From Rhineura floridana (Eukaryota; Chordata; Lepidosauria; Squamata; Rhineuridae), in assembly GCF_030035675.1 (NCBI RefSeq), contig NC_084491.1, positions 27,383,801 to 27,447,800 of the forward strand: DNA of 64,000 nucleotides, read 5' to 3'. Position 1 is the first letter of the stretch, and every line of letters begins with the position of its first letter. Positions 1 through 9,570 of this stretch are shown in pieces. The notes under the pieces are model-generated. The model was not told the DNA's origin. It saw nothing but the letters and a program-made list of their open reading frames with translations, and ran no database searches. The translations under genes and the position numbers were made by a program.

Positions 1-656
1 CAGGCCACAGAGCAAACTTGAGCCTCTACAGATGGATCAAGGAGCACCCCCAAACTGCATACCTGCACCTTCAGAGGAAGTGCAATCACATCCAGGGCCA
101 GCAACTGACCTATCTCCCAGACACAAAAACCACCCATCCACGAGGCCTCCATCTTACCAGGATTCATGCTCAGTTTATTGATCCTCATCCAGTCCACCAC
201 TGCATCCAGGCACTGTTTCAGGGCTTACACAGCCTGTTCTAATTCAGATGTAATGGAGGAATAGAGCTGGGTATCATCAGCGTACTGATGGCATCTTGCT
301 CTGAGGCTCCTAATGACCGCTCCCAATGGCTTCATGTAGATGTTGAGTAGTACTGGGGACAAGATAGTGCCCTGTGGCACTCCATAGTGTAAACACCAGG
401 GGGATAAGAAGCACTCTCTCTCTGGATACAACCCGCAGATACGAACGGAATCATTGCAGCAAGGTGCCACCACCTCTTTATAAAGGTCATCCATCAGGAC
501 GACCAAGGCAGGTCCAGTCCCAAACCCAGGCCTAAAGCCAGACTGGAATGGATCCAGATAATCAGTCTCATCCAGTAATGTCTGCAGCTGTTCTGCCACA
601 ACTCTCTCAATCACCTTTCCCAGAATGGGAGTATTTGCGACTGGGCGATAGTTGTT
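1..656 (-). mobile_element. L2-clade LINE fragment (ORF2 reverse transcriptase), open at window edge
   Basis: Read on the minus strand, this stretch encodes reverse-transcriptase pieces typical of L2-clade LINEs: a block beginning NNYRPVAN, then [28 protein letters not shown] and the catalytic-site block YADDTQLYS. The central palm segment, [12 protein letters not shown] in the full copy at 16019-21915, is missing between about 420 and 480, so the copy has an internal deletion. From about 225 down to 1 the reading continues in a broken frame with the next L2 block (VCSLGVLLD-like). The 5' end is truncated near 656 and the 3' part leaves the window. It is a dead copy. Confidence 0.85.
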
Positions 657-1324
657 GGAGAAGATAGTAAGGAAGTGGGAGTAACTGAGGAAGTGGCATA
701 GAAAGAAGCAAGATGGCACATCACACGAGGAAAGATAGCGGCGATAATGCTGAGTGGACTGTATTTAACAGAAGATTTAAAAACATAAAGAAACCAATCC
801 AGGAAAGTTAGAGAAAACAAGAGTCGCCATTAAAACCTACAAAGCTTTATATTTATCACTGCCTTGTCAGAAAAGGAGAGGGAAGAATTCAAAGTGCACA
901 GCGGACAGAAATATGTAAAAGCTGCCAACTCTTGAGACAACCTGCACTCAAGTTACAGCACTGCAGTGTGGAAAATAAGCCCTTTCACAATCACACCCCT
1001 CATCACTAACAGGAGCTATTTCCTCGCTCGCTGTAACTCTGGATTTTTGCCAGAAGTGCTTGCAACAGACTTGAGCATCATATGAGGCAGAGAACAGGCC
1101 CCCCAGTACCTGATTAGCCAACCTACATCTCCTGGACGTTTAGAGCACCACCTCTCACTAAACTACCGATTAAATCAGGTTAGGTCTCAAGCCTGAAGAC
1201 GTTCTGTCCCTAAAGAACCAGTTTTCTTAAATTACTGAAACATTAGATCCTGCTTTGCCCTTCAGGTATTCTCCATCATGATATGCCGTCCTTGCTCATA
1301 CTCTCTGTGGCACGCTATCTGCAA
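657..1324. other. Unassigned intergenic DNA
   Basis: No exon, RNA gene or repeat family was recognised here. The base composition is ordinary and mildly AT-rich. Confidence 0.5.
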
Positions 1325-1750
1325 TGTTTTATTTATTTATTAAAATATTTTTATTCTCCCTCTCATCTAAATTGCTCAAGGTAGCCAGCAGCTTTTAAAA
1401 ACAAGAGATATTTTAAAATTGTGAAAAATAAAAATAAAAAACCCAATAAAATACTAAGCCAGATTCAATTGGCACCCAGCAATAAAAAAAAAGCAATAAC
1501 CATCAAATTACCATCAAAAGCCAGAGAAAATGCCTTTAACCATACCTTAAACACAGTCAGGGTGGGTGTCTGATGGATTGACTGAGATAGGGTATTCCAA
1601 AGGCAAGAGGCTGCAACTGGGGGTGGTATAGATTGCCACTACTGCATCTGAGAAAAGTAGCCTTCCAAGCATCTAGTCCCTGTGTAAGATGTTTATGAAG
1701 GATCTTGCCATGACAGATAAAGTTATAGGTGATCTCCAGGTCCATTTCAA
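1325..1750 (-). mobile_element. LINE 3' end fragment (L2-like)
   Basis: The + strand begins with a TTTATTTATTTATT run, then a stretch like the L2 untranslated tail, then near 1590 the complement of the L2 ORF2 C-terminal region (a worn form of the 'LWNSLP' block). This is the same order as in the better-preserved minus-strand L2 3' ends at 5250-5830 and 16019-16600. It is old and diverged, and the family call rests on layout more than on sequence. Confidence 0.55.
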
Positions 1751-3780
1751 GACCGTCACAATGTACACTTCCTCCTTTAATACTATGAGGTCACAAAGTT
1801 AAGAACTTTCTAACTTGAAATTGAAGGTAACATAGCAAAAGTAAACACAGCTGGTTGGGCAGCATTATGAGTGGTATTTGACAGAGTGCTAAGTCAGACG
1901 TTCTGTCAGTTCAGGACAAAGATTTTTTTTCTTGTGCAACAGAATATTCTTCCCCTCCTAAATCTGTTTTAGCGTTTTCTCCAATAATCCAGATAATATT
2001 TGGGGATGGCACAGTGCTCATGTGCAGGGAGAAGAGGGAGGAAATCCCCTTGTGCTAGTTGAGGTTCTGTTCCATTAGCACAAGGATTTAGCTGAATGCC
2101 ACCCTATGTGACACTTGGGCTTGGACATACTCTCGCCTCTTCTCTTTTGCAGCAAACCATAGGTTGTGCTTACCTCCTCATTGGCAAAGTATGATTTATG
2201 CTTCCCTTGCAAATCACATTGCAAAACATAGCTCAAATTCCTCCAGAGCTCTGTCTTGACCTGTGGCTTGGTCCTTGTGTGATGCCAAACCATGTTTTTC
2301 TGCAAATGGAAGTATCTGAGGGTGTATGAGGAGGAGAGAGAGCAGAAGCCAGAAAGTGCATTTATGTAACGCCAGACAATGATTTAGTTCTATTTTACAT
2401 GTGATCTGAGCTATTGTTTAAGACAGGTCTCTGAAGGAGCAGGAATCTTGTTTCATTTATAGACACGAGTTTTTACTTCAGCCTTTAGAGTTCTTTGTGA
2501 AAGAACTCTAAGGAAATTTACAAGACAGGTCTGGGAGCTCATAATTTAATCTGAAGTGAGGGCACCTTGTAAATGCAGCACACATTAAACATAGATTATG
2601 TGCACCAAACCCTGCAGGTCCTGCGGCAAGACTGTGCTCAGCTATGCTGCAATGTTGAGCTCTGGGACTCTTCAGTAACCTTTAATTTCAGTGGAATCAT
2701 CCAAACCACTGCAGTGCAGAGAGGAACTCCCTAAGCTACGCACTCTACTCCAAACAAAGCAAGAGTAAATGTGACTTGGCTGCAAGGTATTAAAATTAAA
2801 TTGAGACAGCCAGGACAAGTGAAAAATCGTCCAATACTTGGCTGCAGTGGCAAAACGCTTCACATATTGAGATGTGTAGGAGAGCTGAATCTCAAAACAT
2901 GCCCCATGCATCCATGTAAGTTATTGATATGAGGAAACACAATATTTTTGTTTTTAAAAAACCTATTAAAACGCAATAAAAATATTTGATATAAAATACA
3001 AAAAGTTACACCAAAAAATATAATTTGCAATTATTCACATGAAAGGTTATGTTTGAACTAGTATAACTTTTTTTTTCTGGGAACAGGTCCATGAACAGGT
3101 CCAAGTTGAACAGAAATCTGTGGTTTTGCTCACAGACCCTGCCACAGAAAATGGACATGGCTAGTCAGTTCTGATGCAGCCTTTCTTTATGCACGTAGGT
3201 AGGTAGATCACATTATAGTGGATACCTATGCACCTCAAATGGATCTCATTTAGGACAGAGACTTAATGGAAAGCATTCTGCTAAAATGTTCTGTTATCTC
3301 AATGAAGACAACCTGAAAGAAGAGAATGACAGTCTAGTTTCACTAAGCAAGTTATGAAGCTTCCCGTTTTATAGGGAGTAAGTGCTCCCTCTGGTGCTCA
3401 GGATAGTACTTTACAACCAAGCTGAAATGGTAATGGTCTACCTTCAAGTCGACGCTGACTATGTGCACAATTGGGAAAATGTTTGGAAAATATGCTTCAT
3501 GCTGATGCTACAATTTCCAACCTTCCTAAAAAGACATTCTGCTGGGATACTCCTTTTACAAACACACTCCCATTCTAAATATTGAAAGTGGATAAAATAT
3601 TGAAAGTGCAGCAACGTGGCCACTTGAAGCAATTGCTCTGCAGTGGGCCTCGACGAAATGCAGTCTAATCTGCTTTACCGTACAGTAATCTCAAACAGTA
3701 TAAGGAATCCCACTGACCAGTGGCTGCCGGTAGGGCAGTGGAATCTTCTGTGGATTTAAGTCTGAGCTTCCAAGGATCTG
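1751..3780. other. Unassigned AT-rich intergenic DNA
   Basis: No supported gene lies here. Short open frames at 2075-2305 and 2672-2911 (minus) and 3382-3585 (plus) show no recognised domain, no splice context and no coding bias. The stretch at 2940-3030 is very AT-rich. Confidence 0.5.
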
Positions 3781-3786
3781 TCCAAG

Positions 3787-4990
3787 GTGCTGAGCACTGC
3801 CCCACTGACATGGAGTTACCAGCTGCTGCTACTACAGCCGACTCTCCTTTTTTGGAAGCATAGATTTCTATCTTTAGGCTGCATGGATAACCAATTCACA
3901 GAGGTTATGCTCAGGGTCTGGAAAAACAAATATGAAATCTTGGCTCTGGGAATGTCCCTTAATATTCCCTTGGCATTCCACCCATCTTCTTAATAGATAC
4001 AGGCCTCAAGGAGTGTCAGATTGGCAAAGCAAAGGCCTTTATACAATTAGTGATTTTTACAAGAATGGAATAATATTGTCAGATGATGCATTAAAACAGT
4101 TGGGAGAAATCCCATTCCTTAGGCTTCTATGGACCCAAATCAAATCCTTTATTTTGACTCCTACTGTAAGAGAAGGTGTTACTTGCTTTCTAACCCAGTT
4201 TGAGTGAGATGGCCCTGTAGTTATGAAAGGCCTAGTGTCTAATATTTATAAGTGGTTACTTGTAAAAGCTACTAAATTGAGTGCCTTTCTCAAAAATCTG
4301 TGAGAGTAAGACTTTCATAGGGAGATAGAGGCTTGGAATGCAATATGACCTAAACCCTCTTATAAGTCAATCTTTGCCAGTATTAGCAAGGCCACCCTAA
4401 AATAGATCTGCCAATGGTATCTGACACCCAGAGGGCTGTCATATATCTCCGCCAGGGCTTCCCCCTTGGATGGGATTCCAGGAAATTGTCACGTACTTTC
4501 ACATGTGCTGGGACTGCCATAAAGTCAGGGAGTTTAGGTCTGATTTTCCAAGAAATCAGCTCCATAATTGGTCAATGTATTCACCCCTCCCCTCACTTAC
4601 CAATTTGTTCCTTGGACCTGATTTGTACTTATTGCAGAAAGATCTTATATTCTCGTGGCTGCAAGACATATGATTGCACATTACTGGAAGAACTGTGATG
4701 ATATCTCCCTTGCAGTTTGGTACCAGAGAGTATGGCAATTGGCTCTTAGGAAACCTTACTCAAGAGGTTCAAGTGGCACAAGGGCCAAAGAAAAGAGACA
4801 CCTTTGCAACTACATGGTTGAATTTTTTTTGTTTTCATTTATAATGCTGAACATGGTTGTTCTCCACCAATGGCATCTGTACATCTTTGGACATCATAGT
4901 TTGGGATGTGGTACGGAATCTGGGCTGGCTTTTTCCCCCCTGGTGATTTGGAAGGCTTCAATGCTCTACCTATAAGGAAGTGGAAGAGAA
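3787..4990 (+). mobile_element. L1-clade LINE fragment (ORF2 C-terminal region)
   Basis: The + strand carries, in several broken frames, blocks in the order found near the C terminus of L1-clade ORF2: a WKNKYEIL-like segment, then WQSKGLYTISDFYKNG followed by LRLLWTQIKSFI (about 4020-4160), then TYFHMCWDCHKVREF (about 4490-4540), and AARHMIAHYWK with WYQRVWQLAL (about 4655-4750). The HMCWDC block matches the cysteine-bearing C-terminal motif of L1 ORF2. The frames are interrupted repeatedly, so it is a decayed 5'-truncated copy. Confidence 0.75.
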
Positions 4991-5249
4991 TTGTTGACAT
5001 AAAATAAATAGTATTGTATTGTTACCAGAGCACAACCTTTTGTCTACATAGTAATTTTGCCCACCACACCATGATTTCGGGGGGGGGGGGAATGGGTTTT
5101 AGTTTCTTTGGATAATGTTATATGACTTGTGATTTTATATTTTATTTTCTCTTTATCAAAAAGGAAGTATATTGAGGGAGAAAACATATATACAAACACA
5201 GCATACCGAAAATATGAACAGACTTGCTCCCCCTATAAAATGGAACTCC

Positions 5250-5830
5250 TGATGGGACAGATTTATTTTATTTATTTATTTGTTTGATTTATATTCTGCC
5301 CTTCCAGCAGGAGCTCAGGGCGGCAAACAGAAGCGCTAAAAACACATCAAAACAGACCCTAAAATACACCAGAACAAAACAACTTTAAAAACATTTTTTT
5401 AAAAATCTTTAAAAACAGGTTAAAGAACATATTGTTTTTTAAAAAAAAAAAACATTTTAAAAAGCAATTCCAACACAGACGCAGACTGGGATAGGTCTCA
5501 ACTTAAAAGGCTTGTTGAAAAAGGAAAGTCTTCAAAAGGCGCCGAAAAGATAACAGAGATGGCACCTGCCTAATATTTAAGGGGAGGGAATTCCACAGGG
5601 TAGGTGCCGCCACAGTAAAGGTCCGTTTCCTATGTTGTGCGGAACAGACCTCCTGATAAGATGGTATCTGCAGGAGGCCCTCACCTGCAGAATGCAGTGA
5701 TTGGCTGGGTATATAAGGGGTAAGACGGTCTTTCAGGTATCCTGGTCCCAAGCTGTATAGGGCTTTATACACCAAGACTAGAACCTTGAACTTGGCCCAG
5801 TGTCAGTTGACACACTGGGGAAACAGGCAA
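5250..5830 (-). mobile_element. L2-clade LINE 3' end
   Basis: The minus strand is open from 5775 to 5503 and encodes the C-terminal end of L2 ORF2, with VYKALYSLGPGYLKDRL, then RKRTFTVAAPTLWNSLP and SFRRLLKTFLFQQAF. Beyond the stop lies the L2-type untranslated tail (5260-5500), complementary to the consensus 'CCGCCCTGAGCTCC...' and ending in a TTTATTTATT run. It is 5'-truncated near 5830. Confidence 0.85.
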
Positions 5831-6039
5831 TGTTAAGAACAGTGCAACTAGATTCAAAAGCCATACAAAGTGAAGGGATAAACTTGTGCTGCAAGGCAAA
5901 TGTCAATAGCCCCAAGTTGTAGCCTGCTCTGGGTCCCATTTGGAAAAAAATTGACTGGGTGAATCCTAATCCAGACGCAACAGAGTAGCAATGAAGTGAG
6001 AATCTTTGGAGGTAAAAATAAATGAATAGATTCCACTAC

Positions 6040-6215
6040 AGAACACAGAGTCAGGCCACTGGTTCATCTAGCTCCAAAATGTCTATGTAGACTGACGACG
6101 ACTCTCCAGGGTTTCAAGCAGAAGTTCTTTCAAGCCCTACCTAGAGATGCCAGAAATTGATCTCGGGACCTTCTACATGAAAGGCATATGTTCCAGCACT
6201 GAAATACAGCCCTTC
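6040..6215 (-). mobile_element. tRNA-derived SINE, minus strand, diverged
   Basis: The sequence is the reverse complement of a SINE seen several times in the window (30270, 34862, 43500, 53762, 57838). Its core, read on the minus strand, is a tRNA-like head with a worn B box followed by a 'CATCTC..GGTAGGGCT' body and a 'CCAATGGTCTGA' tail. This copy is strongly diverged. Confidence 0.6.
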
Positions 6216-6698
6216 CCAAATCCTAATTCTTCCTGAACATAATAGTTCACACCAGAGGAATCAGAACAGAACCTTGTGAGCTTTTTTGCTCCCACATATC
6301 TTCACAGGGGCTCCCTCTAATGGTAAATCTAGGTACTGCAGAGCCAACTGAAGTGGAACTAAAAGAGAGCTAATGAGAAACAAGAGACAGGTTTTAGTAT
6401 GCTCTGGGGAACTTTAGAAAAAAACCCTAAAAGACCCCCCCTCAAAAAACACACAAACCCAGCCCCATGAAGACTGAGCATGCCTGATTGTTCAACAGAA
6501 GCTACAGAATGTTGAATGTTAGTTGGAAAGGAAAACTGAGGAAGAACGCAAATGGGTTGCTTTATCCCCTCAAAAGCTTACAGTATCCCAGAAGGTGGCA
6601 TAGCTAGCTGGATGACACCCTAAACACAAGCACTTCCGTGGGGCGGGTATGTTGCAGGGTCCCACTTGTGTCTATTAATGTTAGGTGAAGCAGTGCCT

Positions 6699-7490
6699 GA
6701 TTTATTTATTTGAGGCGATCATGGACGACTTTTCAGGGGGACCTCACAAAGCAGTTTACATAAGATTATTACAACAATAAGTATCGATTTTTTTAAAAAA
6801 AAAGTTACAATAAAATGGAAACAACAACTTGTTTGTTTAATAAGAAGCTGTTACTGCTTCTTCACCTCTCCCCTTAGAGCAAGATGATTCTGCTGCAGAT
6901 GCCCCAGAGGTGACTGTTGGGGAAGGGAGGGGGCACGATGGGAGATGGATGGTGTCAACTCCAGCTTCTTTCTTCTCCTCTCTCCTCAGGACAAGAGGGT
7001 TGTGCCAATGCACAGAGGTAGCAGGACTGATACAGTTTCCAAAATACGTGGCTCCCTTGCCACATGCAGGTGTATGGGCAAAACCCAGCACCTTGAACTG
7101 GGCTCACAAGGACACTGTCAACCAGTGTACTTGACAAAGCAAAAGCTAGAAATACTCCCATCTCTTGACATTTCACAAGCAGACACCTGCAGACATTTGC
7201 ACCGGCCGAAATGTCTGAGGCATCTCAGCTAAGGCAGTCCCACATAAAGCACATCACAATAATCAAGGCCGGAAGACTGAAAAGCTTTTAGTTGGCCTTG
7301 ACTCACCATTTAACCCCAGAAGAAGAAACACTTTTATCAGCTTGGTGATGTTCTCCTCCTGCAGGGTATACAATCTGTGCAGCAGATGTAATTGAGAACT
7401 GCTGTAGTGACTACAGCAACCTGCTTATTGAAAAGCAAGGCAGAGTCCAGGATCACACCAAAGCTGGCCACCCCATCAATTATTGGCATA
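6699..7490 (-). mobile_element. Diverged L2-like LINE fragment
   Basis: It begins on the + strand with TTTATTTATTTGAGG and an L2-like tail. From about 7200 to 7490 it is complementary to the ORF2 region that encodes the 'RSLGVLLD' and 'VRQLRPFL' blocks in the full copy at 16019-21915. The middle (6840-7200) cannot be aligned by eye and may hold another insertion. Confidence 0.5.
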
Positions 7491-7524
7491 TTTTACACTA
7501 ATTGCCATACCACATTGGTTCTCA

Positions 7525-7655
7525 GAGAATTGGATCCAGCCTTAGCCATGCTTACAGTAGACCCAATGAAATCAAGGGGACTTAAATCAATGATGATTCA
7601 CTTTAATCCCATTGACTCTCAATAGATTTACTCCAAGTATGGCTATGTCTGGATC
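7525..7655. repeat. Short palindromic interspersed repeat (MITE-like)
   Basis: The two ends are inverted copies: TTGGATCCAGCC near 7529 and the complement ending GGATCCAACTCC near 7650. The middle holds the 'GTAGACCCAATGAAAT' motif and its approximate complement. It is related to the better-preserved palindrome at 60300-60425. Confidence 0.5.
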
Positions 7656-7689
7656 CAACTCCCAGACAGCCAGTGTGATGTAGTAGATA

Positions 7690-7826
7690 GATCGGGGTAG
7701 TCAACATGGTGCCCTCCAGATGTGATTGGATAACAACACCCATCAGCCCCAGCCAACATGGTCAATGATTAGGGATGATGACAGTTGTAGTCCTACCACA
7801 TCTGAGTGCACCACTTTGGCTACTCC
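7690..7826. mobile_element. hAT-like palindromic MITE, diverged
   Basis: It has the left arm GGGGTAGTCAACATGGTGCC, a core with CCCATCAGCCCCAGCC, and a right arm that is roughly complementary and ends near 7826. It belongs to the same palindromic family as 24322-24459, 34391-34530 and 36644-36779. No intact target duplication was found. Confidence 0.55.
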
Positions 7827-7829
7827 AAG

Positions 7830-8436
7830 TTACAGCATTGGACTTGGGAGGCCATGAAGCTCACTGGTCCCTAGGCTAGTCACTCTGCCACAGTGCTACT
7901 GGTGGGGGATCTTAAGCACGCTTTGAGCTCCATGAAGAAAAAACAGAATAGAATAATGCAATAAGTGAATGACCAGTGTGAAAGCAATCAGTGCAAAAAC
8001 AGCACTTTGCTCCTCCATAAATGATGCCTCCACCCTCAAAAGCCTTTTAAAGTGGCCTGTTTCAGCACAAACACGCAAAAAGATTACCTCAGCCAGTCAA
8101 ACTTTCAATGGACTGGTTTGCACATGACAATAAGCCAAACTATGGTTTACTGGGATAGCATGAACATGCTGGTTTTGCTCCTCCCTAGTCCTTTTACCAC
8201 AGCATGTCATCTGAACCCAGGCTCATGGTCAAGTTCTCTCCTCATTAATCATGAGCTGTAGCCAAGGTTTGTTCTGAGCTACAGCTCATGGTTAAAGAGG
8301 CTAAAATTTAACCAGGAGCCCTGGTTCGGCTGACATGCTACACCAAATCTTTGCTGCCATGCTAAATTAAAAGTACCAGGGAAAAGAAACAAAGTAGGTG
8401 CAATCTCCTGCCCAGGAGCCGACACCTTCACACAAA
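7830..8436. other. Unassigned upstream DNA
   Basis: No gene was seen. An imperfect inverted pattern around TCATGAGCTGTAGCC (about 8250) and CTACAGCTCATGGTT (about 8280) suggests another small decayed DNA element. Confidence 0.4.
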
Positions 8437-8800
8437 GGTCATACCTACACCATGCATTTAAGGCACATTCCTCCCCACCGAAGAATCCTGGGAACTGCAG
8501 TTTACCCTCACGCTTTCTACTGTATTTTTAATGGTTTTGACTGTACAGGGTGTTTTTTTTTAACTTCTTGTAAACCACTTTGGTTTTTAATGAAATAGTG
8601 GTACACAAACACTGTTTTAATGTATTTGTATACTTTTTCTGTACGTCGCTCAACCAGCCAGATGGGCGACTAACAAATCTAATAAATAAATAAATGTACA
8701 AAGAAAGAAAGAAATCCCCAGCACCCTTAACAAACTACTTCAGTTCCCAGGATTCTTTGGGGGAAGCTTTGCACAGTGCGCAAGCTACCTAAGCTATAGC
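8437..8800. mobile_element. Palindromic MITE split by an L2-like tail, next to the MSANTD2 promoter
   Basis: The left arm (about 8440-8516) contains GAATCCTGGGAACTGCAG, and the right arm (about 8716-8790) contains its complement, CAGTTCCCAGGATTCTTTG. Between them (about 8520-8715) lies a different unit that ends with an L2-type tail, 'GTACGTCGCTCAACC...' followed by AATAAATAAATAAATG and an AAAG microsatellite. The simplest reading is a palindromic DNA element into which an L2 3' end inserted. The right arm ends within tens of bases of the CpG island. Confidence 0.55.
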
Positions 8801-8809
8801 GTGGCGTGA

Positions 8810-9570
8810 CTGTAAATGTGCTGCCACGCTCTCCATGACGCGCAGGCGCGCAACACTACCACCACGGTTTCTCCTCCCCCCCTTCCTATTCTCCCGCTCT
8901 GGCTGTCGTCGCCTGGCGGAAGCCCCGCCTGCTGGCTCCAGCCGTCACTTCCGCCCGCTCGGCTCCGCAGCTCCAATATGGCGGCGCCCTGTGGCTCCTC
9001 ACAGCTCTCAGCCGCCGAGCCGCCGCTGAAGATCCCCAAGATGGAGGTGCTGTCTCCCGGCTCGCCTGGGGCTCTCAGCGACGGCAACCCGAGCCTCTCC
9101 GACCCTTCCACGCCCAGCGGCGCCTCCCCCTTGGGCCCCACTGGGCAGGGCTCCGTAGCCGCGGCAACCTCGGCGGGGGCTGGGGCCGGCTCGGGGGGCG
9201 GCGGCGGCAGCGCCGGGGGCCGCGGCGGGACCTCCCCCTCCGTCTCCTTCTCGCCCGGAGGCACGGCCACGGCGGCCGCCTGCCGAGGCATGTCGTGGAC
9301 GCCGGCTGAGACCAACGCGCTGATCGCCGTGTGGGGCAACGAGCGGTTGGTGGAGGCGCGGTACCAGCAACTGGAGGGCGCCGGCACCGTGTTCGGCAGC
9401 AAGGCCCCCGGGCCCGCCATGTACGAGCGGGTCTCCCGGGCCTTGGCCGAGCTGGGCTACGAGCGGACACCTTCCCAGTGCCGGGAGCGCATCAAGGTAC
9501 GGAGCGCAGCCGCTGCCCAACGAGTGATGCTCAAGAGAGGAGGAGGAGGAGGTCCCCAGGCTTTCTCTGG
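8810..9570 (+). promoter_or_regulatory. MSANTD2: CpG-island promoter and first exon of MSANTD2
   Basis: CpG density and GC content rise abruptly here compared with both flanks. Upstream of the start codon there is an ETS-type site (CACTTCCGC at 8946-8954), and the start codon lies inside AATATGGCGGC (8975-8985), which fits the YY1 consensus AANATGGCGGC. No TATA box is seen. The pattern fits a broadly used TATA-less promoter. The transcription start cannot be fixed from the sequence. Confidence 0.75.
8978..9496 (+). CDS. MSANTD2: MSANTD2 coding exon 1
   Basis: The exon encodes residues 1-173, from ATG at 8978 to ATCAAG at 9491-9496, followed by the donor GTACGG. The chosen ATG sits in the same context as in other vertebrates (MAAPCG start). 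An upstream in-frame-looking ATG at 8816 lies in a different part of the CpG island and would add unconserved sequence. Exon 1 holds the low-complexity N terminus, including a Gly/Ala-rich stretch near residues 60-85, and the first two thirds of the SANT-like domain. Long open frames on the other strand here are a by-product of GC richness. Confidence 0.95.

Noticed and set aside
4383-4975. Overlapping + frames as a host gene
   Set aside because: They contain L1 ORF2 C-terminal blocks in shifting frames, so they belong to a decayed LINE.
1-8800. Exons of ROBO3, which neighbours MSANTD2 in mammals
   Set aside because: No Ig, fibronectin or signal-peptide exon was seen on either strand; only LINE, SINE and MITE pieces.
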